DNA of 64,000 nt from contig JAZKJV010005768.1 in the NCBI GenBank assembly GCA_037367405.1, positions 482,433 through 546,432 of the forward strand, written 5' to 3'. This stretch comes from Ottelia alismoides. Taxonomy: Eukaryota > Streptophyta > Magnoliopsida > Alismatales > Hydrocharitaceae. The notes under the pieces were generated by a model. That model saw only the letters and a program-made list of their open reading frames with translations, had not been told where the DNA came from and searched no databases. Each line of letters opens with the position of its first letter. Position 1 is the stretch's first letter. This document shows positions 22,416-35,086 of the stretch, in pieces. A program made the position numbers and the translations under genes.

Positions 22416-24142
22416 CTACTTGAGCCACGAGGGTGATTCTCTCCCAGAAATATGATTTGGGTATTCAAAGGTCAGGAGTAGGGGAGTGTTGACTGTTGAA
22501 TTAGGAGGTATGACAGTAGAGGTCGGATTTGGCAAAGGTTGTGTCGCATGAATGATTGAATGATCGTCTTCGAATGTTTTGAGTAGTTCCTCGGTTTCAT
22601 TCCAAAAAGGATCGGAGAATAAAAAATCATTCTGATCAGGTTCTGACTCAGTAGTAGAAGATGTATTCTTATAGTCATCAACCGAATTGAGTGGATCTTC
22701 TTTCTTAATGGTGAAGGTAATGGAGTTGGAAATCTCATCCTTGAAAGGATCATCATAAAAGATCCTTAACATAGAATCATGTGTTGGTTGGAAAAGAACC
22801 TTGGTGCATGAAGAAGTCAATTCATTGTCTACTATGTACTCATATTCAAATTCTATGTTTGGAATTTTTTCATTAATCGTAAAATCACATCCAGGATTAA
22901 CATCAAACATCAAATCTTCCTCGATTTCTTCGTTGGAGTCAATACCAATACTATCCTCGAATTCAACTATTATCTCAGATCAATTGATATCATTAGTAGA
23001 CTAAGGTTCATAACCTTCAGAATAGTCTAAGGAAAGATCGATGCCATCATTAATACATGTATCCATCAAGAGTGTGTCATGATCGAGTTGTATTAGGGGT
23101 GTGATCTCAATTTCAAAAATGTCCTTATTATACTCTCCAAAATCATTCTGATCAACATGATTCATGAATTCTGAAATTATATCACATTCCCCCTTAATTT
23201 CATCCATAGAGTCATATTCCATAAGATGCCCCTCAAGATCACAAAATGAAGTTTCATGCTCAAAAGTTTTCGAGTCTTTCCAAGAGACAACATTCATCTA
23301 TTAAATCATTGGGCATCTCAATTAATACATGGTCTGAACAGGAGGAGCGAAGATGGGGATATCATAAAATTTCGCCAATCTGGGTTTGAGGAGACATGGA
23401 GATGGCCCTATTTCATCAATAAATTCTTCTTCTATACATCTCACATCTAGTTCATCAAACAGAAGTATCACTGTTTGGTTTACTAATATCGAGACCTATT
23501 TTTCTTCTTCCCTTGAGTATCTGAAATCCTTAATTTTCTTTTCTTGATGTTTCTCAAAATATTGTTGAGATATATTGAATTCATCCGTCAAACTATTTGG
23601 CCTATTCATCAAGTGAGCACAAATTTTCAAAAGTTGTTTATCGGCATTCTCATGCATCCTATTACACTAATCCATAAGTGCTTTCTGGTTTTGTTAGATT
23701 TGGATAACTAATTCACGAAGAGTATGTTGAGAGTCACTTTCATGTGTCGGTGATAGGGGTAAGGAGATTGAGTGATTTCTTAAAGAATCAGAGATTAGTC
23801 CAGTATTCGAAATGGATGAGTGTTCTACGTATGAAAGTGGCTTCGAAGAGACAAAGGAAGGGCATGCGGGAGAAGGTAATGCAAGAAATTCCTCAAATAT
23901 AGGATCATCATGGGGTAGTTTTGGCGTTTGATCGGATGACTCGTTTTTTTGTGTTCCTGATCTTCTTGATATTTTTGCACTAGATGCATCATTTCATCAA
24001 CCTCATGGTCAATCGATAATAAAATAGGTGGATCAATGGGTCGAGAAGATCGTTTCCTATCCTCCAAATAATTCAATGCAATAGCCCGATTCAGCCTCGT
24101 TTTCTCGTGCATCTCATTGAGCATAACTTGAATTTTTTCCAT
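22416..24142 (-). pseudogene. Broken acidic reading frame of Gypsy-B, function unknown
   Basis: A frame starts at ATG 24142 (MEKIQVMLNEMHEKTRLNRA) and breaks at a run of seven T (23944-23950). From there to the stop at 22416 one other frame stays coding-like with a few stops, including near 23690, 23460, 23300 and 22999; its longest pieces are 23297-23001 and 22913-22416. The product is strongly acidic, rich in Asp, Glu, Ser and Asn. I see no gag, zinc knuckle, protease, reverse transcriptase or integrase motif. It occupies the gag position in an element that has no pol. It could be a decayed gag or an unrelated gene; I cannot decide. Confidence 0.5.
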
Positions 24143-25090
24143 GAATAAAGATTCTCAAGTACAGACAAGAATGGGTGGGATTTTCTTTCATAGATCGGGT
24201 CGTAATCTAGCGGTTGTTGCAATTGATTTTTCAAAGATCTACGACCTAGCATACACAGCACAAACACCAGACAAGTTGTTAATTCACAAACTCACACAAA
24301 AATTGTCGCGGAAGCAATTTTCTTTTCGATTTTAATTTAGTGATTCAACGAATGCTATCAGAGAAGTAAGAGTCCTTAATGAAGAGGTGAGTGTGGAAGA
24401 TTGTGAGAAATCGATGTCCTAATCTGGCTGGGGGATCCAGAGTGTGGTACTCAGATCAATGATCTGTTCTTTCCACAAGGACATGTGCCCAACGCGTCGA
24501 TGAGTTATGATTTCTCTCTGCAATCCCACGTAGCACCAGGGATATTTGTCTCTAACCTAGGGTTCTATGTGCTTGTGAGTTTTGTGTCATTCACCATGTG
24601 CATCAAACAAGCATTCAAATTTTTGACCACTATCGCTCGGATCACCGCGGTGATCTTTCAAGCTTATCTTTTTAAGATGATAAAGCACGATTTTGGTGGT
24701 CTTTGAATTAAGTTATCAGAGGGAGAAGATCACAGAGATGATGCAATCAAGAACTCTTTTTTAATTTTTTTCGATTTAATTCGATGCGCAAATAAATGCA
24801 AGAAATGTAAATCTTAGAATGTCTAATTGAAAAAGGAAGCTCATATTGCCTGCACTTCTGGCGCTAAATCCGTAATATTTTGTCCTGCTGATGGCAAGCT
24901 TTTCCAAGAAGGGGGGAGAAAGTAATATTACAAAAAATTCTTCCAAGAACAAATTACAAGTTTGCAAAAAAATGCATGGATTCTTCATTTTTTATTTTTC
25001 AGGATTCAAGTACCTGAAATAAAAAAATTGAACGGATTAGAATATCAAAAACAAGTTGAAAGTGAAGAAAAATTTGCAAATGTTGTCAAG
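24143..25090 (-). other. Gypsy-B 5' leader
   Basis: About 950 bp between primer site and the first ATG of the broken frame, in sense direction right to left. No coding frame with recognisable motif is present. Confidence 0.6.
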
Positions 25091-25108
25091 TCCCCGGCAA
25101 TAACGCCA
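25091..25108 (-). other. Gypsy-B primer binding site (Asp tRNA type, mutated)
   Basis: Minus-strand TGGCGTTATTGCCGGGGA differs from the Asp-tRNA-complementary site of Gypsy-C (TGGCGCCGTTGCCGGGGA) at three adjacent positions, all C to T or G to A. It lies three bases from the LTR. Confidence 0.8.
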
Positions 25109-25111
25109 AAA

Positions 25112-26582
25112 TGTTGACAAGATTTTACGCGATTTAAAAAGTTGGTTTTACCATGTCGTTGTTATTCCATGAAAAACCACAATCAAACAAATAATATTAC
25201 AACCACAAGCATAATAAAAACATACAAGATGTATAGTGCAAGTAGAGGTTCGTATCTGCAGAGACTAAGCAAACTCACAATTTTTGTTCTTCTTTCAAGT
25301 TGATTACAATTCTAATCTATTACGATGAAAGAAAAATTATGTTAAAGAGATTTTGAGTATAAAATGTAATCTACGATGAAAATATTTGTTAGAACTTGAA
25401 ATAAACGAAAGAGGTATGACTGCAACTAAATAAAAAAACAGGAGTTGAATCATAAATTAAGATGGAGGAAATGAGATGACACTTGCAATGTTTCAAGAAG
25501 AATAATGAGATATAAGACTTGCAATGCATATATTTAAAGAAAACTTGGACTTGAAAAGAGAGATCGTACAAAATAAAAAATGCTTTCAAGTTCAACGTAA
25601 ACCAAATAAAATGCAAGAGAGCTTACAAAATGAGAGTTGTTTCTTTCCAATTTAACTTAAACAAAACTGACTAATGTAATAAAATGCAAGTCGTGCAAGG
25701 AAGAAAAGAAAAGCTTCTCTGTTAAGATCCGGAATGAAGATGATGATGACAATGGCGTGTGAAGACGAAGACGCGTGGGATGATCGCACACGTGGATTGT
25801 ACGAGGAAGATGTGTAGGCTGATCACGCGTTGGTTGGAGTTGGTGGCAGTGTCGAGGAAGTGGAGGCCACGAGTTGGAGTTGCTGACTACGCGAGGAAAA
25901 TGGTGTGGGGGAGAGCTACCTTGCAAGAGAGAGAGCAGCGAGTGGGGTAGAGAGGGTGCATCGGGGAAGAGATCTCCTTCGTGTCCTGATGCCTTGGGGG
26001 GCTCCTCCTTCTATAGATGTTATATGCATCCTTTAGCCTTTGAAGGGTCTTCATCTCATGCACATAAAGACAAAAGAAATAAATACATTCATGCATGAGA
26101 GACATATGCATGGGAAATAAACAATGCATGGTCAAGAGAGAGAAATAAAGAGGGTATTCATGCATTGTATCTTACGTGGGAAGGGATTTGTGTTGGGGGC
26201 TCCATGCATGGGAAAGGGAGAGGCCATTTATGAGATGCATGGATTGAAAAATTTTTATAACATATCCTCCTCTTTTCTTTCCAAAATAAAATGTTAAGGG
26301 AATGTGTAAACCAAATTGGATGGATAAATGTGTGTGGTTTGAAAGTGATGTTTTACTTAATGACCATGCAATTTTTGTTTGGATACATAAAGTATTTAAT
26401 GATTAATTGAATGATTGGAATGTGGTATTAATTAATTGTGCTTTTTTGAGGTGGTTTTTCCTATTATATTTGTATAATAAATAATATCTGGATTAAGTGG
26501 TATTAAGGTGTCTGTGTCAAATATTAATGGGATTCATCATATAATTTGTATGGTATTATACCAGCATAATATGTAATCATCA
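25112..26582 (-). repeat. Gypsy-B 5' LTR (right, complete)
   Basis: On the minus strand it runs from TGATGATTAC to CTTGTCAACA, 1471 bp, between the primer site and foreign sequence at 26583. The part 25481-26582 matches 1-934 plus 6147-6198. It preserves the uninterrupted target of Copia-1 at 26529-26538. The short frames at 25657-26165 are shadows in the repeat. Confidence 0.9.
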
Positions 26583-27538
26583 GTAGCCACGTCAGCCCGA
26601 GCCAACCCATCTGAGCCTAGCATAGTCACGTGCAACAGACATGTGACAAGGAAATTTTGCAGAATCACCATTCCAACTTATTAAAATTATAGATAAGGCC
26701 CTGCCTTCTTGGTTAAATTACATAATTACCCTGACGATAATTTTATTTGCTTTTGACTCCTATTTTAGACTTGTTTGTGATAAAAACTCTATGTTTTAAT
26801 TTCAATCATGCCCCTGGATTGTATCTTGAATAATTTTTTATCTATAGATTCAATTGAAGTAATTTTGTCTCGTTTGAAAGCTACTTGAATTCTCTACATG
26901 TTGGCATATCTAAAGAACTAATTTGACCCTTAATTCATGCTTCTATTGTCAGAGAACTTTAATTGATAAATTCAACTCCTTGTTCAATTGAAATTGATCA
27001 ATTGTGCATTAATTAAATAATTGAATATCTGAATTAATTGTTGCATTGAATACGATTATTGATAAATTGTTGAATCCATTTAATCATGATTAGTTCTGTA
27101 TTAATTGTTTATTTGGAGTCATCTTCGAATTAATTTGACGAATTAAGACATTCTTCAAATCACTTGGATCATTCTTATTGCTTGAATTATGTATTGATAT
27201 ATTCAGGAGCTTTGATTGTATCGTGTATCTTTGCACATTGTTGTATATTGTTGTCTTCATTTAAACTATATGCATAAAAAATCTTTTAAAAATTGCATTC
27301 ATTTTGTGTATTGCATCTGTGCAAAGCAATTAGCTTCCGAATAGCTATCTTAAATGTTTAACACTCAGTAATAACTCATAAAGTACTTGTGACTTTTTGT
27401 TTGACCCTAGACTTCCCAGGTTTATAAATGTAAACTGAGGAACTCTTCATAAAGATACTTCTCTTGGTTCCGTGTAGTTCACTAAGTGCATGTACTACAA
27501 CGAGTATTTTTTTATCATATGTGTTTAGCGAGTTATCA
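26583..27538 (+). repeat. Gypsy-A: 3' portion of an old LTR
   Basis: It ends GCGAGTTATCA two bases before a decayed Asp-type primer site, so it should be the end of a plus-strand 5' LTR. It contains several degenerate TTTGC...GCCCCTG units (26660-26830), the same kind of module found in solo-1, solo-2 and Gypsy-C LTRs. The upstream part was probably separated by the Gypsy-B insertion and lies outside the window. Confidence 0.6.
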
Positions 27539-27540
27539 GA

Positions 27541-27558
27541 TGGTGTCATTGACGGGGA
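27541..27558 (+). other. Gypsy-A decayed primer binding site
   Basis: TGGTGTCATTGACGGGGA matches the Asp-type site at 14 of 18 positions; three of the four changes are C to T or G to A. Confidence 0.6.
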
Positions 27559-30001
27559 CATGGCACGTTTTATAATTGTTTTTAGGGTTAAATATTTACT
27601 TAGTGATTCTAGGTTAGTTATTTGAGCTTGTTTTATTGAAGTATTTATTTTGTTTGTCATTTGATTTGTCATCGTTACTAAAATTGACTATTTTAACTCT
27701 CTCAAGAATTGTCTAATCATGTATTGTTTTTGTGGTAGGCTTATGGAGCTGACGACTTTTGGAAGATCGTGGAGGTGAGGATATTGGAGTTTCTTGCTGG
27801 AGAGTCCACGAAGCAAGATATTAGAGAGGTTACTTTAGTTAATTGAGTTCAAGTGTCGTGTTGTAATTAATTGTAATCTTAATTACCTACTTACAATGAT
27901 TCTCAATTGAGATCTTACATGTGTAATTAAAGGCATGTTTATTTATTCTTATTGTGATGGTTGTGTCAAGAGTGGTTCTCGACTTGAGTGGTGATATTAG
28001 ATAAAATCACTATGCCAAATAGACACATCTTAGGATATTTTTGCTTGATCTAAATCGTAATTTAGGATACACCACTTGATCTCATAAGATTCACAATTGC
28101 AATAGTATTAGGAGCTTCATAGATACACATAGCATACCTTCTACTTAGTCAAAAATAAATTGATTTCTTGCCGCCAATAGAACTTCTGCTTAGGTATGGT
28201 TTTTCAACTTGTATAATTTAGATAGCTTTTTATATTCAGTCTATGCATCGACATGGAGAGTATTGGGAAGCGTTGTAAGTATCTTTAAATGACAATGTTC
28301 ATCATAGTTTTTGGATGCATTCTGATTTCTAACTTCTTCCTCAATTTTTGAAACTCATGACTAAAAGGAAAAAGGACTATTCATTAGATATTGATTGTAT
28401 GTGCACATTAATTCAAGCGATAACCTAATCTCTTAAAATCGAGACTGAATTGGTGCAAGTTGACCTAATTTAATTTAGAATAAAATCAACCTTGTATTAG
28501 AGACAGTAAACTCTAATTGTTTGCATGTACTTACCCTCAGACAGAGTGGGTGAGGATGTAGTCCCTATGGAATAGAGCCAAAAATCCATGGACTTGTGCC
28601 CTAAGCGCTTGGACTCACTCTTAGGGTCCTATTATTGCTGCAATGACTTGCCTCCGACCATTAGAAGAAGTAGTTTTGCTTGGTGTTGGTGTGTTCCGCC
28701 AGCTTGAACTTGAACTACTTTAGGTGACCACATTTATGAGCTTGATAAGATTGTTTTGAATCACTAAACTAAATTTGACAAGATAATAAGGCCATCATCC
28801 TCGGCCTTCAACGTTGAGTTGGTGAATCGATTCAAAGGGGTTTGTATTGATTATTTTGTGTGAGTAACTCCGCACATTCACGTGCCCAGTAGTACTAGAA
28901 TCTTTTTGTATTGAGCGTGCTCAATTCTCGTATCTTTTGAAATCAAAGATGGATAATTGGATAGGTATTTTCTCAGACTTCGCGAGCTTGTTGTTGAACC
29001 GCCCAAAAAACACTTCTTCACAGGTCCAGTCACATTCTTCTTCTTTTACTGGACCATCATGGTGTAGAAATAACCCTTGTTTCGAACTGGTATATCATGA
29101 ACCAGTATATGCCCCTGCATTGTTTTTAACATATCTTGAGCATTTTAAGTTATGAATGATGTCAGTTTCATTTTGATTCTTATTTCATTGTCTTTATAAT
29201 GACATTAATAATTTCATGGTTTGACGTTCTATTAAATGGGATAATTTTTGATAATCTATAGGGCCTCCTACTCTTTAATTTAAATGCCATTCATCATCGT
29301 GAATGCTCGATTCGACTCTGAAATTGATCTATATTTTCTTGCTCAATGATTTGATTAATTCATGACATATTTTTATATCATTTCTCTGTTAACATATCAT
29401 TCATATTTCATCTCATTTAATTGCATCTAAAAATAAAATAAAAATTGCATGCATCACTTCTCTTGCATTGTTTTGTATGTATTGCATATCACATCTGCAT
29501 GAAGATCTAGGACTAGAAAATACTCACTCATTAATTAATCAATATTTTTTTAATATATAGACAGAGAGGCTCGTTTTCGTGTGTTCGACCTTGGTATACT
29601 TACCAAGCAATTTCCACATATTCGAGATTGTGATTTTTGCTAAATTGAAATCTGCCTCATGTGTTATGATAATACGACATTATTATAGAGGCATTTTTGG
29701 AGCTCATCACCTATATAAAGGGTTTTCAACATTAGATCCTTACAAAGCACACATGGAGGAAAATCTATAATTCACTCGATTTTTGGAAGATCAAGTCGAT
29801 CAAGAGTTCACTGAAAAGAGTGATGTCGATTAAGGAAGATGATTTATTGATAGAAGAATTGTACATGGAGGTCCCAACACCATTTCTTGAGGATGTTTTA
29901 TTTTTGAATTATCGTATTTCTTTTAAGTGGGTCATCCTTGTGTGTTTAGTTTTCTCTTCTAAGGAAAACCCAAAAGTCTGTTGCAGAATTCTAAGGTTTG
30001 A
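27559..30001 (+). other. Gypsy-A degraded leader and interior
   Basis: No coding frame is supported. The stretch 28760-28850 (AATTTGACAAGATAATAAGG, then GTTGGTGAATCG and GGTTTG) aligns with the Gypsy-C leader just before gag (about 35005-35075), which confirms the family and the plus orientation. At 29577-29604 the phrase GTGTTCGACCTTGG followed by ACCAAG repeats the conserved LTR-end hairpin, so part of another LTR may be present there. The rest is unassigned AT-rich sequence. Confidence 0.5.
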
Positions 30002-30006
30002 TTCAT
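30002..30006. repeat. Presumed Gypsy-C target duplication, left copy
   Basis: TTCAT lies directly before the LTR. The right copy cannot be seen because the 3' LTR is broken at 48241. Confidence 0.4.
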
Positions 30007-33000
30007 TGATGAATACCCATTCATCACTCTTTATTCTTATATTTTAGCTATAAAAACCTTTGCAAATGCATGTAGATACTTGTAAATACAAATAATTACC
30101 AAATAGCATGCATTGTGTAAAAACTAATAATTAGCATGTTTTTGTGCAAAAATAAAAGAATAAAGAGATAAAAGAAAAAGAGGGAGATATTTAGAATAAA
30201 TATTGAGCGACCTAATCCCAAGGGAGGGCTCAGCATGGGCCTGACCGCATAAATGCCCAAGTAGAGAGAGATAAGGAAGCTCATGTATGTAAATATACCT
30301 GTAAATATAATAATAATATTTTCCTCCGAAAATAAAAATAAAAATGGGTCATATTTATTTGTATATATTTGTACATACAAATCAAAATAAAAATTAGACA
30401 ATTAAAAAGAAAACAAAAAAATAACCTTCCTTGTACATATTCACCATGTACATAAGACCACACATATATTTATTTAGCCTTGTAAATAAATAAATTAAAT
30501 TTCATAAAAACTTGTATATATTCCATATCATGTTGAGTAAATAAATAAAATAAAATCATAAAAACAAAAATCAAATAAAAAGAATAAAATTAAAAATCAA
30601 AAGAAACATTGTAAATATACCATGTATATAAATGTGTATAACTATTTATTTAACCCTTGTACATAAATAATAAAAATAAAATAAAAATATCAAAATATTC
30701 CAGATTTTATTCTATAAATAAATAAAATATAAAATTGGAATAAAATTGTATAAAAATAAATAATTAAAAATCAAAAATTAAAAATACATATTGTATATAC
30801 CTATATAAAATAATAATATTTTGTAAAAAACCTAAATTATATTTCAAAAAAATAAATAAAAATCACAGAAAAATAGTTTAAAATAAAATAAACATTTTTC
30901 ATTTTTTGAGTTTTTCGAAATTCAGTCCTTTTCTATTTAATATTTAATTTTTAAAATCCTGAATTCTTATTGGTCCACGGGGGATTGTTGACCCCCGGTC
31001 AACTCTCCCCCGCGGACCAAACCCCTGCGGATCTCGCGCCCGACCCGCGTTTCTCCAAATTTTCCTCGCGTGATCCGAGACCCATTCGACTAAACCCCGG
31101 GTCCCATTCTTTCTTCGTGCATCCGAGACCCTCGCCGACACATCCGCTTGGGGATCCGCGCTTCACGGAACCCTGCCCGATCTCTCCTTCTCGAACCTGC
31201 ACTCGTATAAGACCTCGCCTCCGGCCAGCTATTCACGCATCTTTGGCTCATCATTCTCCACCCTAGGACCTCCATCATCTCCGCCTGAATGACAGCAGTC
31301 GGTCGGTGGTGTCGCAGCGAGGAGGGAGCGTGTAGACCATCGATCCAGCAACTTTGCGCCGCCGTGCGTCGCCCAGAGGTGGTGCTCGAGCCTCGGGCAC
31401 CGACGGCCCTCGAGGCTAGGACCTGGAGCATCCCCAGCTCTTCCACAGTCGACAGCATCCAGTAGGTAGCCTTCTTTCCTTCTCCATTTCCTTAATTTCG
31501 CGTTTCGCCCAAATCGACCCGTCACCGACGACTTCTGATTCCGACCACATGTGCCTTCATCCCGATCATCGGAATCGCCGACCACCTTCGCCTTTCCCCC
31601 GCGCATCTTCTGCACCCATTCGTTCACCCCAGTTCGCACAGGAATTGGGTATCGAGTTCCATCGCCGTCGCTCCGCCGGAACTCGCACGCCCCACCGCAC
31701 CGTTCACCTTCACCACCGCTAACCGGGTCGAGGCACTTTGCCCTTGACCCAGGAGCCTGTTGCCGTGATTTTTAGGTCCAAACGAGTCCATCTGAGGGCT
31801 CGTCATTCTGGAGCAGCAGCTCAGCCTCCGCCGGTGTCGCCTGAGCTCTCCGGAGCTTCGTTGCGTCATCGGAGGAGCCCATTAGACGCGGGAGGCCAAG
31901 GCGCATCATCTTCGATCTTCAGCAGCCTCCGAGGAGCTCTCCTGCACGCGCACGAGCCCGGCGAAACTCGCCGGCGTCGAGTTCATCGAGCATCCTCCCC
32001 GACCGTCCGATCGCCCTTCAGCTCCAGATCTTCCGAGGACCGTCCGATCAGGGTTAAGAGGAGGCCCAGCAGTCACCGTTGGATCTTTACGTGGCCTCCT
32101 CTCAACCCTCCATCCAGCGAAGGGGACCCCAGTGTACCTCGACCGTTGGATCTACACGTGGCGTGTCCCCTGCCGTTGGATGAGCGCCGAGGAGCCCTTT
32201 GCTTAGCTGCGCCTCTTCTCCACCGTCAGATCCAACACGTGGCGTGCATCCGGCCCTCGACTTAATAAAGGGTAATTTTCTCTTAAGCCCTTAGCTTCGT
32301 AGTTGTCAATTTTTAGTCCTGTAAATATTTTAGAAGCTTTATTTTAGTTGGGTAATTTACATAGAGGACCCTGTTGTTTCTTGTATTTGCTTTTATACCC
32401 CTGTTTGTAGTGGAACACGTGCTCCGACACGTGTTTTTGTGGGATAATTGCATGTATGGGCTGGTTGTTTCAGGGTGTTAATGAATGAAATTAAGCTTTT
32501 AGTAATTGCAGAAATGCCCCTGTGAATGTTTTATTTGCGCATATGCTATATATCATGGGTAATTTACACTTGAGCCCCTAGACTTTTAGTACATATTACT
32601 ATTTAGTTCAGGGACTTAAGTTTTCTTGCAATTTGGTCCCTGAGTGCCCAGGTCACGCGTTTGGCGCGTGAGTTCTTGGAGAATTTACACCGGATCCCCT
32701 GGAACTTATTTTAATTCTGTATAGGTCCCTGTCTACTGTACCTTTGTGTTTGATTTTAATAAAATAGCAAATCGATTCCAAATTTGATGAAAATTGGAAA
32801 CATGGCTCCTGCCATGGTGTAAAATTTTCTCTAATTTTTGGAGACATCTATGAGCATTTTTTATATTTTTAAAAATTCAAAAACACGCAATTTTCTTACT
32901 GTCTAGATTTAAAAATCACAAAAAAAATATTTAATCAACTTTAAAAATTACAAAAAAATAGATGGTGTTTGTTTTGTGTTGTTTGATTTTCTGACCAATT

Positions 33001-33710
33001 TGGTCATTTTTGGCTTTATAAAACCTATAAAAATTACAAAACCCCTAAAAACCCATAAAAATTATAATAATTAAAATAAAAATCAAAAATTAATAATTCC
33101 AGTGCCTATATTTTCCATGAATTTTCTACTTTACAGAAAAATTACTTCAGACCTTGATAGGGCCATTTTATATTTTAATTTGGCCCTCCAAGTCTGATTG
33201 GACAGCAACACTATTTTCTTGCCTTGTTTGATTTTTATAAAACTCCCTAAAAATCAGAAAATCACTAAAAATTAACCAAAAACATAAAAAAATTATAAAA
33301 AACATAAAAACATTTTTGTTTGAATTTTTGGAATAACTTTGTGTAGTTAAATAATTGTGTGTAGTTGCTTGTTTCCTTATTTTCTCTATTATTTGAAAAT
33401 CCAAAAAAACATAAAAAAATTAAAAATCCACCAAAAATATTTGTCTTTTATTTTTCTCTATTTTTGACTACTTTGTAGGCCGCAAGGCCATTACGTGCTC
33501 CCTGAGTCCAACCCTGGTCGCTATACTAGGCTAATCTAATAGCCAGGGCCACTATTGATTTTTATTCGATTTTTATCTCTGTTTGGTGGTCTGATCCTTC
33601 TTTTTTCTTATTGATCCGATTGATTGCTCGAGCGACTGAGGTCGCAACGACCTTAGCTCTATTTTTTTATCTACCCTTAGTTGCTCGGGTTAATTTTTTC
33701 GGGGTCGTCA
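30007..33710 (+). repeat. Gypsy-C 5' LTR
   Basis: It starts TGATGAATACCC and ends GGGGTCGTCA, 3704 bp. Same plan as solo-1: U3 tip inverted repeat, AT-rich U3, GTATAAGA box near 31205, GC-rich block 30960-32270, an array of CCGTTGGATC/CACGTGG units about 32005-32260, TTTGC...CCCCTG units about 32290-32740, and hairpins GGCCGCAAGGCC (33478-33489) and GGTCGCAACGACC (33640-33652 region) near the end. Frames in the GC-rich block (31090-32265) have no known domain. Confidence 0.93.
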
Positions 33711-33713
33711 GAA

Positions 33714-33731
33714 TGGCGCCGTTGCCGGGGA
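33714..33731 (+). other. Gypsy-C primer binding site (Asp tRNA)
   Basis: TGGCGCCGTTGCCGGGGA is an unmutated 18-base complement to the 3' end of plant aspartate tRNA, three bases after the LTR. Confidence 0.93.
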
Positions 33732-35086
33732 GCACGGCTTAGTAGTCATAGTTGATTTTTCCGCGGTTTTATTTTTCGTGGCTTTTTGTGCATATTTTTG
33801 TATATATATCATTTATTCGCGTAATTGTTTAAATAATCTGGTCTGACATTCTGTTTGCTTTCTTGCAAGGGCCCGAGGATCGAGGCGGCTTCTTCGAAAG
33901 CCGACGCAACCGCGAGAGTCGGAGGTGGCTCTCTTCTCTACAGAGCCGCAGGAGAGCGCGAGGAGCAAGCAGAAGTACAGGAGCTACGGAATAGCCGCGA
34001 GGATTAGTCGTAGAATAAGGTTAGATTAGATTTACATTTCCGCATTATTTGAACTGTTGTAATAATACAGGGACCAGAGACAGAGATTTAGACTCTCGGG
34101 GTCTGTTTCGTCGAGCACCGGTGTGCTCGGGGGACCCCCTTAGCTAGTTCGATTTTCTTCGTGGCTTTTTACGCGATTTATTTCATTTACTACCTTTTAC
34201 GGTTTCTCGCGGTTTTTCGAGCCCCTAGCCGTAGGATTTTTTGCTTGACTGTGACGTAATAATTAGAATCCAAATACCCTAATATATCTGCCTGCACCTA
34301 TAGATCGGTAATTGGACCTACAATAAAATATTAATGAAAATAGTTGATTCACCACCTTCGAGCCTACGCGTCGCGAGCCCGCCCCGTCAAGCGCTACTCC
34401 TGAACTTGACCTGTAGAGAAGAGGAGGGGTGGGTCTAGACCGGACTCTCTGGATTGGAGGCTGGTGGTCAGCTAGTGGTTCTTTCGAGTAGCACTGCTGT
34501 TTAGGGACTCGGTTTTCCGCCTGCACCATTTAGGTAGTTTATTTTCTGTCTTTCAATTCTGCGCGGATCATCTTGCATGTAGACTGCTGGAGTCAGGTAC
34601 ACATTTCTTACTCTGCATGCATCATTGATTTTTGCGCATCGGCTTTTTCGACTTCTCCCCCTGTTTTGGATTAAAATAACCAGGAGAACCGAAAAATTCG
34701 TTAGGCGATTTGTTTGAGAAATGAAAAATATCTAAAAAGAAAAACAATAAAATTTGGGACTGGGACTTCTAACATTATCGACCCTAAAAGACACCTCACT
34801 TAAAATTTTGTCTTGGGGAGAGCAACCCCCTCATTGTCTGGTTTGCTTGCGCGAGAGAGTGACCCCGCACACTAGGTAGAGCCCTCCGATATTCTTCTTG
34901 ACTGATTACCAGCTATTTTTGTACGGGACAGTTGGTTGGGAAAATATCGGGTAACCCAACAGGTCACGTAATCGCTTTGCTATCCTGACTGATCAACAAA
35001 ATAAAATTAACAAGATAATTGACCGAGCCTTTACGGTCTTCAGCTCGCGTTGCGTTGGTGAATCGGGGGTTTGCTTGTGATCATAT
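33732..35086 (+). other. Gypsy-C 5' leader
   Basis: About 1.35 kb between primer site and gag. A strong hairpin with CGAGCAC and GTGCTCG arms around a CGGT loop lies at 34112-34129, followed by the palindrome GGGGGACCCCC. Such leader structures are candidates for RNA dimerisation or packaging; this role is inferred. Confidence 0.7.

Noticed and set aside
30944..32265. Cluster of frames in Gypsy-C 5' LTR
   Set aside because: Same GC-rich LTR block; no codon-usage or motif support.
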